This document shows, piece by piece, positions 44,097 through 56,195 of a stretch of DNA of 64,000 nucleotides. The position numbers and the translations under genes were made by a program. The notes under the pieces are model-generated. The model worked only from the letters and a program-made list of their open reading frames with translations. It was not told where the DNA came from and ran no database searches. Where the stretch lies: assembly GCA_034440635.1 (NCBI GenBank), contig JAOTON010001532.1, positions 292,015-356,014 of the forward strand. Direction: 5' to 3'. The first letter of the stretch is position 1. Each line of letters starts with the position of its first letter. Origin of the DNA: Lepas anatifera (Eukaryota; Arthropoda; Thecostraca; Lepadidae).

Positions 44097-45183
44097 GCAG
44101 TGGGGGAGGTTTGAGTTTTCTAGCCTCCTCAAAATAAGTCCTGAACCCGCGACCACGCGGTACCTCAAACAATTTGTTCGTCTCGCTAAGAAACCTCCAT
44201 TGGAAAGACCCGTACTTCATATTTTCATCTAAGCAACGATGACGTGAAGGATGAAATTACAGTGCTATTACACTGATAATGACTCTTAAGAGCAACGGAA
44301 CATCACTGCGAGAAAAGCCCCTGAAGTCCCTGCAGGCTGGTCTTAGGGCTGCAGAAACTCTATACTGGCTAGAAATATGATCAAACTTGTCAACTAAGCC
44401 ATTTTTGACGTATTTCAGTCATTTGCAAGCTTTACTGACCATGTCAAATATGCCCAGTTTGCCGATAGGGGAGAGTGGTGCAAGACGCCCACCCTTAAGG
44501 TTAAAGAGGGATTTTTACTAAACGGCTTTCAGTGTTGCTCAAATTTACCATTCAATGCCTTGGACAATCATTTTTCTTCAAAATTGAAGAGTATCATCTC
44601 TTGCAATGCAGTAGGTAAGAAAACTTTAACAGTTTTGTAAGTCATTGCAAAAAGGCGTCTTACACACTGGGGTGGATAGGACGCCCACCCCATGGGCGTT
44701 TTACAAACTAATAATAAAATCAATGGGGAAAACTGTAGCGAACAATTTTGGTTAAAAAAATAACTCCAATGTTTGAGAGGTGCGGATGACACTCGGCAAA
44801 GCAGCGGAACATTTCACTGTTGTGAACGAACAATTTTTTTTGCTGACAAGAGTCAAATTGAGGAAAACCAGTAGGAAATCGTGACAAAGTATATTGCCCG
44901 AATACTGTAACAATTCCTGAGAACATATACGGAAAAGTCTGAGGTAGCCCATTTCGGAGCTTAAACAAAGTGCCTACAGACACCATGTGTTCGAACTGAA
45001 AAGGTAGTATAAGACAGATGCGCATGCTTAAAGTGCATTCACACTGATATTTAACATACAGGCACTGTGTTTGAGCTTTGAAATAAGCTGCCGTCACTGT
45101 GCTGCGTGAAACTGAGCTACCATCACTGGTGTTCGAGCTCTGAAACAAACTTTCCAGAACTTTGCTCACATATGACCTGTGTC

Positions 45184-45665
45184 CTACTGACACAGGTCAC
45201 ACGTGTGTGCCACCTGTTTTTTATCCGCGTCAGTGCACGGAATGCATGCCCATCTGTCACACTCATTACCCGCCCCCAAACATCTGTTCGCAGGACAAAC
45301 GGTAGCACATTCCACAGACGAAGCATCGAGCGTCCGCGTTCTGATCGCATCTGGCCACTGCATTCTTGGAAGCGCAGGACTTGCTCGCTGCAGACCCTTT
45401 TTACCGTTCTTGATCTTTGCACCCTTGCCCTTTTCTTTTGGATCCATCCTTTGCCTCTTCGCTCTAAGCTCAGCCTTTACGAGGGACGAGGTAAGTACCG
45501 CGGCATGTTCGGCCTTTCTGCCACGAGACCTTTTTGCGCCTTTGGTGACGCGCATAGTTCTTCGAGTAGGTCTCTTGAACTCATTCCTGAAGTTGATGGC
45601 TGATCCAGTCGAGCGTCGTCACCTACCTTGTTCGGCTCTGACTCTTGGTGGGTGGAAGAGGTCAC
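45184..45665 (-). pseudogene. Transposase C-terminal remnant (pogo-like) with Cys-rich end
   Basis: Two overlapping - frames (45477-45665 and 45184-45555). One has a PSTSG linker. The other has RKAEHAAVLTSSLVKAELRA, a Lys-rich stretch, and a Cys tail (ECATVCPANRC...NECDRWACIPC...HTCDLC). The RKAxxxAVLTSSPxK block and a PHD-like Cys end are common after the DDE domain in invertebrate pogo-type transposases. The DDE core was not found, so it is dead. Confidence 0.6.
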
Positions 45666-45866
45666 CTCTTTTTCTTAATCCTTCCCGGCTCTTTTACTTC
45701 ACCACGATGGTGCCGTCTGGGGGTCCGAGCTGCAATGTTAAATTCCTACTCACGCTACGTGTGGATGCGCCTTTTTCAGCTCAGCGAGTGCTTCCTTCAA
45801 GGAGTCCACCCCATAACTGCACCGCTGGCTTGTTCGTGGACGCAAAATTTCTGAAAGATAGATACG

Positions 45867-46099
45867 CAGTGGCGGCGGATAAGGGGGGCGGGGGAGCAGT
45901 TGCCCCCAAAAATTATCAGAGGGGCCCCTGGAAAAATTTTCCTTGGTTCTTTTCTGAATGTTCATGAACGACCTGACTGGGCCCTCAACAGTTCCTCAGT
46001 TTTTAGGGGGCCCTTTGCTGTCGAGGGGGTCCCCATCGTCAAGGGGGCCCACTGGAAAAATTATTGCCCTCCATCCGAAAATAACATCCGCCGCCACTG
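45867..46099. mobile_element. Nested hAT-like MITE
   Basis: CAGTGGCGGCGGATAAGGGG at the left and CATCCGCCGCCACTG at the right; GGGGCCC-rich interior. No clean 8-bp duplication. Confidence 0.65.
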
Positions 46100-46823
46100 G
46101 TGTGGGGACAAAGGCATTTGTCCCCAAAGCCCTCCGTCGCCACCCCTTTTCAAAAACAATATGTTTTTCACAACTTTGGGCTCCGTTGCCCCCCTCCCCA
46201 ACATACGGGCTGGATCCGACCCTGTCCTGAAATGTGTCTAAAAATGGTCAAATGATTGTACAACTGTCCGTGAAACATTCCAAAATTAATCGACATGTAT
46301 ATAGTGTAAGACGCTTCTCCTGCAGTGTAAAACGCCGCCCCTGGGCGTCTTAGCAGCCATCTGCATGGGGCGTCTTACCGCCTTCTCATGGTGAAAATAA
46401 ATGGCGCGCTATTTATCAGAGACAATTCCGGCGCATCCGATCAAACGCTATTCTGACGCCAAAATTATCATATTGGTAAGCAATGGACCTACAGGTGACG
46501 AACTGACGGATGTCTTGTAGCATTTTGAACACTTCAAAACAATATCTTATGATAAAAGACACAAAAATAAAGAATTACTCACCGAAACCAGGCGAAACTC
46601 CCAACCGCGCTCTCGCCTCGTCCTAAAAAAGGACAAGCCGTCTGCTATCCCCCAAGAACATTAAAAATAGCCTGCTGTGCATAGTTTTCAAGCAGAACTG
46701 AAAAGGCTTCTTACCGACCCTGGGCGTCTTAGACCACTCTCCCCTACTTCAAGCCGCAAAACGCCTGCGGCATCGCGGCGATGACGTCACCGCCGCAAAA
46801 TGCCAGGCAACTTGAACGGGGGC

Positions 46824-47028
46824 TGGGGGGGCAGCCAAACTTCAAACTGACGCTGACAAAAAACTTTCCACGTTACGACCAAATACTGTTCGAATTTGGG
46901 CTCCTCGTTGCCTTCTGCAGCGGCTGGTTATAAGGATGTCCGGTTTTCTCATATTTTGACTGAGATCAGGAAATTTTTACCAAAAAGTGGGGGGCAGGAC
47001 CCCCTGCCCCCCCCGGTGGCGACGCCTC
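46824..47028. mobile_element. hAT-like MITE in A3, right part
   Basis: Resumes the element interrupted at 42792 and ends GGTGGCGACGCCTC before TTCCTGTC (47029-47036). After this the A-gene remnant (GGATGAAATCTATATGTGA) and flank follow. Confidence 0.75.
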
Positions 47029-47036
47029 TTCCTGTC

Positions 47037-48344
47037 AGGATGAAATCTATATGTGAGCTCCGAAGGACAGCCTCAAGTTTCTCTGGAAAATTCGAGAACC
47101 CAACCCAAGAATACGTCCAAGAATTGGTCAGTAGGGTGTCCTTAGGTCCAACGAGAATGCAACAGCATTGAAAAAAACTATTAAAAAATGCAAGCCCGTA
47201 ACGAAGATTATCATCGCGATTGTGTCTATGGCAAACAGTTATCACAGAAGATAAATCCGAAGCAGGACAAATAACTGGAAAAGTAGTTCCGATGACGTCC
47301 GATACCTGGTCCAAAATGGCGTTTGCAGCCACGTTTTAAAGTAAGACAGATGACATTTTGGAGCTCTACCTATGATTCCCTGACACAATTTGATTACAAT
47401 GTTACCATCCCATGAAACTCAAGCTGATATACATTTCTGTTTCCTGGTTGGATTGCTTGTGCTTGCTCGCATTATCCATTGTTTTGGCTTTCGTGCACCT
47501 ACAAAGTTTTCTCGTGTGTAGATTCAGATGAGGTAGCCTGACTTCTGGTACGCTTGATGGGATATGGTATGGTATGGATATGGTACGTTCATTTAAACTA
47601 CAAAGTTGTTCGGAGTATATCGTTTTAGGTTCAAATAGGTTGAATTGCTGTTTGAAATTGTTTCATACATTTTTGCAGCTTATAAAAAATTTGCATAACG
47701 CAACGTTTCGTACGTTTCGTGCTTTACGATAAATTATTGATGTAATGGTGGATTTACTTGACCTTCACCTGCGCATCTGCATCCTCACCTGCTCCAAGTT
47801 GTGTTGGTGTTATTAGTGTGCTGTTCAATCTTGTTGACTTTGTCCGTTTAATCCAAGAAAAACCATCCCCCATGTGGCAAAATATAATAATACACGTGAT
47901 TTGTGGACTGTAACTGTTCAGGCGCCAGATTTTGGTGCTGCGGTTCTGCCATTTTAATCTTTCTTCACCAAACTAAGCCTTGAAAATAGCCTGAGGAGAC
48001 AAATCCACGTGCGTTTTTGAGCCTTTGGACTTTGGAGGATCGCTTTTCCCAGATTAAATGGACTATACCAGGGTGCGGAATCGCCTCATCAGCTGTATAT
48101 CTTTCATGGCTTCGGACCGTAAGCACTCGTTGTCACACAAAACACGGAAACAGTAATGATAAAATGACGTCGGAAGCCCAGCGGCAGGACGGGGGCCCCC
48201 GAAACCGGCACCGGCCGAGCACATTTGCGTCCCAATAAGTGGTGCGTCCGGTGGGAGCAGAGGGTTGCCCAGTTTCACCTTTGACAGATGTCTCCGAAAC
48301 TGGAAGTCGCGAAACTGACATGCAATACCGTGGTTTGACAGTTA
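47037..48344. other. Downstream flank of A3
   Basis: Matches 15888-17130 of unit 1. No gene. It is broken at GACAGTTAT by the LINE. Confidence 0.6.
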
Positions 48345-48522
48345 TAATAATAATAATAATGTTTATTTCACACTCATGGTGTATATCACACATGCATTCA
48401 CATACACCTCACATATCAGTACACGTGCATATCAGATTTCATCCGTCAAATACACATAAACATTATATAATACATAATACTTGCCTAAAACACTGTTTGA
48501 GGCAGCCCTAATCGACATTAAA

Positions 48523-51470
48523 TCAGCCAATGCCTTCTTTGATTTCTGCAGCTTTGTGCAATATCATACCTCTCAAGCAACGCCTAATGTCTGAGTAGGA
48601 GCTACTATCCAAATCTAATTCCAAGTGGCCATATTTTCTTCTAATACACAAGCATTTTTGGGCTAAAATTCCTTCAAGAGAGACTTTGCTAGTCGTCAAA
48701 GTAGCTAAAATGGAGTTGTTACTTGTGGAAAGAGCTTTCTTAAACAGTAGCTTATTTTTTACATCCTGTAGTGCGAAGGTAAAAATATCAAAATCTTCAC
48801 AGATAATATGGTTGCTATGATGCAGTGGCTTACCAAGTAGTCGCTTGATGCAGGAGTGATAAGCCACACTAAATTTCCGGAGAGCCATTTTAGAGTTTTC
48901 AATATTCCAAAGAACACTACCGAACAAATGCCCACAGTAAGTTTGGAACAATTTAGCAAGTGTCATTTTGTTTGCATAGCCAATCTTAGCTTTCAGTCTA
49001 TTTGTGCTAAAGTAAACTGCTCTTTTTGCTCTAGATATGTCTGAGGCATCGCAAAGAGTCGGAGTTACAATGTGGCCTAGGTATTTAAATTCCTCGACCC
49101 AACTAAGCTAGGTACCGTCTAACACAATTCTGGTTGTCCTGCTACCTGGACCAAAGAGATATCGCATCTTCTTGCCGTGAAACATCATGCAGACCGTCTT
49201 TTTACATTCAATTTTATATCCATCCCAACTGCAAAGTTTTCACATAGTGTGACTAGTTCCTGTAGGCCGTGTCTTGTTGGAGATAACAAGACAACGTCGT
49301 CAGCATAAGCAAGAACGTTAACAGCACAATCATTGATGTGACATCCTAATCTCGATGACTGTACTTTATCAAGCAAACTGTCAATGTAGATACTGAAGAG
49401 GAGAGGAGAGGTGCAGCCACCCTGCCTGACTCCATTATTCACTGTGAAAGGTTCTGAAAGTACCTTATCCCACTGGATTGCCACATTTTGGGAGCAGTAC
49501 CATTGCTTCAATATTTTAACGTACCTATTAGGTAAGCCTTTAGCTAAGAGAGCATCAAAAGTTTTGAAAAACATACGCGGTCAAAAGCTCGGGCTGCGTC
49601 TGGAAAGCAAGCATAAACAGGACTGCCTAGTGAAATGTAGTGATTTACTGTCTCTTTCAATACGTACGCTGCCTGGGTGGTCGAGTGACCTCTCTTAAAA
49701 AGCCAAACTGAGCGTCATTTGTGACCAGATATTGTTGCAGTCGATCTAGCAAGGCAGTTTCATACAGTTTAGATAAACTAGCTGATAAAGCTATGGCTCT
49801 ATAGTTGTTGGGATTGTCAAGAGGGCTGGCTTTGTCCTTCACTATGGGAACTAGAAGAGACTGAGCTAAGCGAGGAGGAATATAATGATGAATGACCATA
49901 AAATTGAAGAGATCCGTGATGAGGGCGAGCACGGATCTCCCTAAGTGTCGAATGTGATCATTTGTCAGTCCATCGGGCCCAGGTGCTCTCCCAGTATTTA
50001 GCTTTGCGAGGGCTGCTGTGATTTCGTCGACTGAAAACATATCAATTCCGTCATCAGCTCTGTTTAATATGGCAAGGAGTTCATCATCCGAGCTTTTACA
50101 TGAAGAGTCATTAAAAACACGCTCAAAGTGCTCCTTCCACATGGCGGTGATCTGTCTTCCCCCATTAACGCCATTCAAGGTGGATGGGAGGCAAACTCGT
50201 CCGCCAAGATCCCTGTTGACTAACCTCCAGAACTCGAGGTTACGTTTTCCTCGTAGAGAGGCGCTTAGTTTATCTGCTTTGAAGGAGTTAACGTTGCTTT
50301 TACATGCCCTAAACGCGTATTTGAACCTGGCTCGAGTGTATCGTATATTACTAGCCTCTAGACCCTCCTGAGGGCTCCCGCACGCTTTCCAAACCAGAAA
50401 AGCACGTCGAGCCTGGTCATGAGCGTCTTTAACAATATCATCCCAACCAGGGCAGATGTGTCGTCGTGCATTCCGAGTATTCTTTGGAATTGTTAAATAT
50501 GCAGACTTAATAACTGCCTCTATCAGTAAGTCGCATATTAAGTCGATGACAGAACAATGTGCACTAACCGTACAAGCAGAGCTACACTGACTTTTCAACC
50601 TATTGAATATCTCCAAGCCGCTTTCTGACAGGGACTGTAAGATAAGTTCATTATACATGAGAAATACTGAGAATCAGCGTTTTTCCAATTCAAAGTATCG
50701 GGTCCGAAATTCCTTGCCTCCCCTTGTAACGAAGCTTTTACAATTAAGTTCATGTGAAGCTGTAAGGGCAAATGATCTTTTGTACTGAAATCATATCTAA
50801 TACCAATACTTTCTACTTTGTTGTAAAACATAGGACTGGCAATACAGTGATCAAGCCAAGATGTAGATCTTCCTGAGGAACAAATGAATGTGAAGGAGGA
50901 CGGTGACAAAGGTTCAACATCGGCGATAAGCATGCCAATTTCGTCACAAAACTCTGAGAGCTCCTTGTAAAAACGAGACCCATGGCTGTGAGCATTAAAA
51001 TCCCCTATCACCGCATACATGCATGAAGTTGGCCTAACTTGTACAATGATGTTATGAATCAAACCTAACAACATGCAATATTCATCACAGCTTTCCTGGT
51101 CCCTATAATCAGTCGGCATGTACACATTCAGCAGAGTTACCAGACCCTCTCTAGTGGTAAGGTCAAGCTGCATCAGCCGGTCACAGTTAGGCACCCGACA
51201 CACCCTAACTGCAGCGTGAATACTTTTTCTCCATAAAATAGCTAATCCACCATAGGGCCTTCCCCGTAATACGTTAGATGAGGAATCAAAGGAAGCAGTT
51301 CCAAAGCCTGCAAAGTCTTCGTGGATATTGTTCACAATGTCCAGCTCAAACCTAGCAAGCCATGTCTCCTGCAGAAATACTATATCATTTAGAGAACAAA
51401 TATTTCGTACTTCCTGAATTGAACTTTTCAGTGACTGACAGTTGTATGAGGATAATCTGACGATGGTCAT
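48523..51470 (-). pseudogene. LINE ORF2: AP endonuclease and reverse transcriptase, frameshifted
   Basis: 51470 down to 50595: endonuclease with SYNCQSLKSS, LQETWL, GGLAILW, IGDFNAHS and STSWLDHCIA/DHLPL. 50658 down to 49657: linker and first RT blocks (LNTGRAPGPDGLTNDHI, NYRAIALSASLSKLYE). 49574 down to 49185: GVRQGGCTSPLLFSIY and the intact catalytic box AYADDVVLLSP. 48966 down to 48523: C-terminal part. Breaks near 50645, 49697 (AAAAA run) and 49200 (TTTTT run) are single-base. The catalytic residues are kept, so the copy is young or its breaks are consensus errors. Confidence 0.85.
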
Positions 51471-51487
51471 ACAGAGTATAGTGACAT

Positions 51488-52740
51488 TTAGCTAACTACC
51501 ATTGGCTTACGCTCAAAAAACCGTTTTACAGTTACATTAGAGGGCCAAGCCTCAGGTTTAAGAATCCTAGCGAGGAATTGAGTCGGTAAAGATACTTTGA
51601 AGCCCCGGTAACCCCATTTTTGGAGGCAGTGACATACTTCTTCTACAACTAAAGCCTGAGCAACCCCTGTATAATCAATAATATGTTGTCTGACATCCTC
51701 AGCCGAGACAGAGGCGGCCAGTCTGCCGACAAATATATCAGCACACCTAACAGGAGCAGGCACACCCAACAGTTTCCCCTGGAAGGCACCAGACCCACAA
51801 ATACTCCTTGATGTATTACTATGCAAAGCAGAGTTCTCTGTAGGCTTTGAGGCTATCTTGCCCTTCTTTCTCGTAACGAGTATAAACCCGTCATCTGATG
51901 ACTCAGAGGCTGATACAGCACCTGAGCTCGACACCGCTCCTGAAGTCGGGGTTTCATCCTTACCTGCGGCCGCCTCAGCCGCTGGAGCGTCTCCAAGCTG
52001 CAGGGCTGTGTCAGAAGGGGACGAGCCAGCTATGTTGTCAGTGGGTCCGGGTTCTGGCGTTTCATCTGTCTTGGCCTCCAGTCTGCTGAGGGGCTGGCCA
52101 GGGACAAGCTGGGCATTATCTGTCCCAGTAACAGTTACATCAGCGCGAGCTGGCTGACTGGGCTGCGCCAAGCTGGCATCAGCTACAACATGACTGTATA
52201 ACTTACGAGATAAAGGTTCCGCTTTTTCTGCTTTAAGACACCTATGCTGCGCTCGATGTCCTTGAGCTTGCCACCTAACTCAGAAGGTAGATCTCCGATC
52301 GTTTGCTCCAGCTTGGAGATATGGGAAACTATTCCCGAGCCATGGCTGGCTACATTCGGTACATTGTCCATATGTACCGCACAGAAGATGGGCAAAGACC
52401 ACCCTTCCTTGTCAGCTGTCTGAAGGGCTTTAAGCATATCCTCTGTGTCAGACTTGGCCTAAGCCGTTGATCCATTATCACGACGTCTGATATGTCGAAG
52501 TTCACGTCTGTTGCCTGCACGGTCCTTCAATACAGTGTCCCACAAAATATCTTTTGCTTCAGAAACATGGTCCAGGCTGTAAAAATCTACAATTATTTTC
52601 ACCAAATCTTCAAACAGGATGGTATTAAGCTTAAACTTAGCAAAACACAGAAGTTCATTTTGTAGTAAGCACGTAGCCATCAGAATAGGCCCACCGTCAC
52701 CGCGAACAATAGTGCGATTAAGTTGCCGCAGCCACAACTC
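51488..52740 (-). pseudogene. LINE ORF1, frameshifted
   Basis: 52737 to 52459: KFKLNTILFEDLVKIIVDFY, a block typical of ORF1 in invertebrate CR1-group LINEs. 52437 to 52183: coiled-coil-like LEQTIGDLPSELGGKLKDIE. 52171 to 51488: low-complexity Ser/Pro/Glu region, then CADIFVGRLAASVSAEDVRQ and WGYRGFKVSLP, an RRM-like RNA-binding end. One frame break lies near 52450 and one near 52180. It would bind the LINE RNA. Confidence 0.75.
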
Positions 52741-52974
52741 AACTTTCAGCTAGGATATTAGGTGAATTACTGATTATTATGAAAAGCTGTCGCGGCCAGC
52801 ACCTTTAACTGGCAATAAAAGTATTTTCTCACTATATAAAATGATAAAATATACTTATAACCAGAAAAAAGACATAAATTGTAGGAGCACAACAATCTGC
52901 TGCTTTTCTTGACAGAGAGCACGTGACTTTGTGTGTACTTTTATATATGCGTGTGCATATATGAAAATACTTTT

Positions 52975-53359
52975 ATATGTGTGTGCACTCTTACAAATAT
53001 CGAAAATAAATGCGCTTGCACCCAGATACTGCCTCGATTTATGCAAACAGATCAAGTTTTATCAAAAAGTTTAAAACGGACACTAGTCCTGTTTACAAGC
53101 AATGGCATTGACTACTTTCCACGCTCGGCAGAAAGCCAGCCCGCATGCACGTTGCCAGGGCTGAGTTTTTGGGGGACAAACTGAAAGACTGGGCTACAGC
53201 ACCAAATCTGTTGTTTTTCGTTTGACTCAATTTTCATTTGTTTAGAAGACGAAATCAAGTGTTGCCTTTAAACCCCACTAGGCTTGTTGCTTGACGCGCG
53301 CTTGTCGCGCTTGGCAGTCAAAGCAGCCGCGCGTTCAGCATCGGGATGAAAATAATATC
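52975..53359. other. Unit 4 flank after the LINE
   Basis: Continues the unit sequence (matches 17139-17510). The TTAA element found here in units 1 and 3 is absent, and sequence jumps at about 53345 into a hAT remnant. Confidence 0.55.
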
Positions 53360-53497
53360 GGTGGGAGCCGATTTTCGCATCCTGGAGGGGGATGAAAAGC
53401 GACGTTCCAGGGGGCGCCGTGACCATTTCAGGGGACGCCAAAGGTCGATCGGGGGGTGGGGAGCACCTGCCTCCTTTTGCCCCCTGGATCCACGTAT
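53360..53497. mobile_element. Truncated hAT MITE, CATAGGCGG family
   Basis: Right part only, ending CTGGATCCACGTATG; same position in the unit as 19700-19963. Confidence 0.65.
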
Positions 53498-53845
53498 GCA
53501 AAGGACACTTTCAATAGGACCTGTAGGATACCGAAAATACTGAACAGGTTCTCATTAAATAGTTCGGTTTCTAATCGCACCATGGGTCAGATTAATGCTA
53601 GGAGGATATAGGATAGTAAAGTGCTCATATTCCTTCGATCATTCCCAGAGAGGCCATTGGTGGACATAATTTGTATCTGCGGGTGCATATTAAGCCCGCA
53701 GACATTATATTACTTATATAAGGCAATGAATTGCTTTTAATTTGGCAAAGAGCCTTGTTCTCTGCATCACAAACTCATTCAAGTATGCACCGTGTCGTAC
53801 AATACGAGACTCCAATTTACAAAGGAAATTTACAGAGGAAGCGTA

Positions 53846-54115
53846 CATAGGCGGATCCAGGATTGCCGATCGGGGGGGCACCTTCCCGGGGGGGCGCCAT
53901 CCGGACCGGGGGGCGTCATCCGGACCAGGGGGCGCCACTTATGACCGGCAAAAGCTATCAGGTGGGCGCCAAATCCTATCGGTGGGCGCCGACTTTCGCA
54001 TCCTGGGGGGGGGTGGGAAGCGACATTTCAGGGGGCGCCATCGACCTTTCAGGGGGCGCCGAGGGTCGATCGGGGGGCACGTGCCCCCCTTGCCCCCCCC
54101 CTGGATCCGCCTATG
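53846..54115. mobile_element. Complete hAT MITE, CATAGGCGG family
   Basis: Ends CATAGGCGGATCCAGG and CCTGGATCCGCCTATG, perfect inverted repeats. The exact 8-bp duplication GAAGCGTA is at 53838-53845 and 54116-54123. Units 1-3 show the empty site AGGAAGCGTATAA. Confidence 0.95.
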
Positions 54116-54717
54116 GAAGCGTATAAATTATTCCTGCAGAGCAAATGTAACTGTTTGAACAGACACTCTACCAAACTTCAGCGCGGTTGAGTGGTACTAT
54201 TTGGACTTACACCAATTTTTTCCAAGCTGGTCGAGCGCTTGGGGTGAGGCACGCAATCCGTGCCTGGATGTTGACACTTGGCGATACATGAAAGCTGAAT
54301 TTGTCATGCTGGTAAGGCTTCTGCTCTATATTGTTACACTGCACTAGTTCCGACATTAAATAAACGTGTCCACTGTTTGCTTTCGCGTTAACGACTATCA
54401 ACCATGATGGCAAGTACGCAGAAATGGGGAGGATTTGCTATGGATGTCTAGCTCCTTACTTTCTGGAATTTGGCTATCAGCAGCAGATAATCGTGCTGCA
54501 CATTTTGCTAACAAAAACGCCCTTGTTTTCCAGAAGCTTAGCGACAAACGATTTGCAGACGGTGTCAGTCTGACACACTAGTCACTTCTACCCTGCTAGT
54601 GGCCGAATAGCTGTGAGAGAAGGAGTACCAAAATTTTGCGTCCTTCAACTTTCAGGGTCTGTATCATTGCAGGACTATTTGGCCTTTCTTTTGGGCTGTA
54701 GTGTGACCCTAGTTTAA

Positions 54718-55167
54718 CACGTGCATTGACGGGGGTCTGAGCCAACTCTGCTTTGCAGGGGTGGGAGGGGTACGCTCTATCACCATTCATTACTAAGTTA
54801 TTCATTCAGCTTAAACCATTTTCCCCCGTATCTCTAATGGAGAGGCCACGGCTGGTACCTGACCATATTGATATAAAAAATTCAGATAATATATATTTTT
54901 AGAACGCTATAAGTGTTTTATAGGATATGCCTTTCAAGCGGGTAACTTCACCTTGTTCTGACTTATGGTATCTTAAACATTTTTCAATGTGAGATCAGTT
55001 GATCTGCACTGGTGACTTGACCTGAGTTGACCCAGCCTTAAAATTTTGACGAAAGTTGTAAAAATGATATGAAAAAGGTATACCAAGTACGGCAGTGTTT
55101 CGTACGACCGTTTCCTTAATATCTCCAAAAAACGAAGGGCGGATAAGCACCCCTGTCAATGCACGTG
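54718..55167. mobile_element. TTAA element in the B4 promoter
   Basis: CACGTGCATTGAC ends, TTAA at 54714-54717. DR4-type pair TGACCT-gagt-TGACCC at 55018-55033. Confidence 0.85.
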
Positions 55168-55235
55168 CTAACTTCAAACCGATACAAGTATTACCTATTG
55201 CTCCAAATAGCTAAGTGTTGTGAGAAACATCAAGT

Positions 55236-55676
55236 ATGAAGTCGCCGGGATGTGTGGCTGGATTGGCCTCTATCTGGATAATGCTGTCGGTGATGCAGTC
55301 GTCCAGGGCCTGCATGGAACTGAAACGAGGATTTCCAAAGGGAAGGGATGTAATTTGGCTGAAGACAGTGCTCGCTCCAGACGGCCCTTGCATCTGCTGC
55401 GGCGAATGCTACAGCCATCCCGGCTGTGTCAGCTTCGATTACTGGAGACTGCCTACATATAATAAATATTGCAGGCTCTACAAAGAAGTGGCCGGTCCGA
55501 AAACCTTCCAGGAGCATGAATATTACGAATATTTTGTGATGCCGGGCAAGTCAGGTTCTGGCCAGTTCTGTCGCCACGACTGGGACTGCACCGCAGCAGG
55601 CGAATCCTGCCAGAGCGGCGTCTGCAAGCAGCCTCAAGAAACTAAATCCCCGGTTAGTGTTACCTCTGGGAAATGA
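55236..55676 (+). CDS. B4: secreted PAN/apple-like + EB-like Cys-rich protein, intact
   Basis: 146 residues, open, no intron. Signal peptide MKSPGCVAGLASIWIMLSVM..SSRA; core CICCGECYSHPGCVSFDYW; KYCRLYKEV; tail FCRHDWDCTAAGESCQSGVC. It is the most diverged B copy, with two extra codons after the core and a different end (KSPVSVTSGK). All 11 cysteines after the signal peptide are kept, so it has evolved under constraint on the disulphide pattern. Expression should share the element-derived promoter with B1-B3. Confidence 0.83.
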   Translation: MKSPGCVAGLASIWIMLSVMQSSRACMELKRGFPKGRDVIWLKTVLAPDGPCICCGECYSHPGCVSFDYWRLPTYNKYCRLYKEVAGPKTFQEHEYYEYFVMPGKSGSGQFCRHDWDCTAAGESCQSGVCKQPQETKSPVSVTSGK

Positions 55677-55786
55677 ACAGCTAACCGCATATAATTCATC
55701 GGCGGGATAATCAATTTAAAGTACACCTAAAGACATTGTGACAACTTTCAAAGGAAACTATAGACAAATAAAATATCATTTCATAG

Positions 55787-56195
55787 ATGATGTATTGTCA
55801 TAGAGATGGATTGTCTGCACTGCTAACAACTGTCGCGAACAATGGATCTGTGGAGGAGGCTGGCGGTCTCAACAAAGGATCACTGGTGTCGGTCTCAACG
55901 ATACCTTGGCCGGCGTGCCGGATGGTCCTGGGCGAAGTGCAGCGACTCCGCCTGCCCCGAGGCGAAGTACCTCGCCCGCCTCGAGGAGGGGGACACCACG
56001 GCCCACGGCCTCCTACGGTGTCCATGCCTGGCCGGCTCTCGACTTCGATTTCTAGGCAACATCTAAGCCTAGCCGCAGCAGATGAGGGACGGCGACGTGG
56101 GTGGGCCTTGGCCGGTGACTTCCTCTGCTACATTGAGCCCCTCCTGGGCTATGGCTTAGCCGCAGCCTAGTCCTGAAAGAAGAATAACAACAAAA
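55787..56195 (+). mobile_element. LINE 3' end with tail, behind B4
   Basis: Most complete copy: C-terminal frame (CSDSACPEAKYLARLEEGDT, HGLLRCPCLAGSRL), a 3' UTR, and an A-rich end GAAAGAAGAATAACAAC. The other units lose the tail. Confidence 0.7.

Larger units (their letters stand above)
44468..46744 (-). mobile_element. Degenerate pogo-like Tc1/mariner element
   Basis: Termini GGGGAGAGTGGTGCAAGACG and, reversed, GGGGAGAGTGGTCTAAGACG, flanked by TA at 44466-44467 and 46745-46746. Many GGGCGTCTTA/TAAGACGCCC copies lie near both ends and look like subterminal transposase-binding sites. The interior encodes remains of a transposase C terminus on the - strand. A hAT MITE is nested at 45867-46099. 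Confidence 0.78.
48345..52930 (-). mobile_element. Nearly full-length CR1-group LINE
   Basis: A - strand element with ORF1, ORF2 and an ATT-repeat 3' end at 48345-48361 (read as ATAAT on +). It sits in unit sequence: GACAGTTAT on the left and ATGTGTGTGCACTCTTAC on the right are adjacent in units 1 and 3. The 5' border is uncertain by some tens of bases because of TATATGTGTG repeats around 52935-52985. Confidence 0.9.

Noticed and set aside
45203..45967. 254-codon open frame on the + strand
   Set aside because: It runs across a degraded pogo-like element and into a nested hAT MITE, and the - strand carries the recognisable transposase remnant.
50018..50371. + strand ORF of 117 codons
   Set aside because: Shadow of the LINE reverse transcriptase reading frame.
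51858..52157. + strand ORF of 99 codons
   Set aside because: Shadow of the LINE ORF1 low-complexity region on the other strand.
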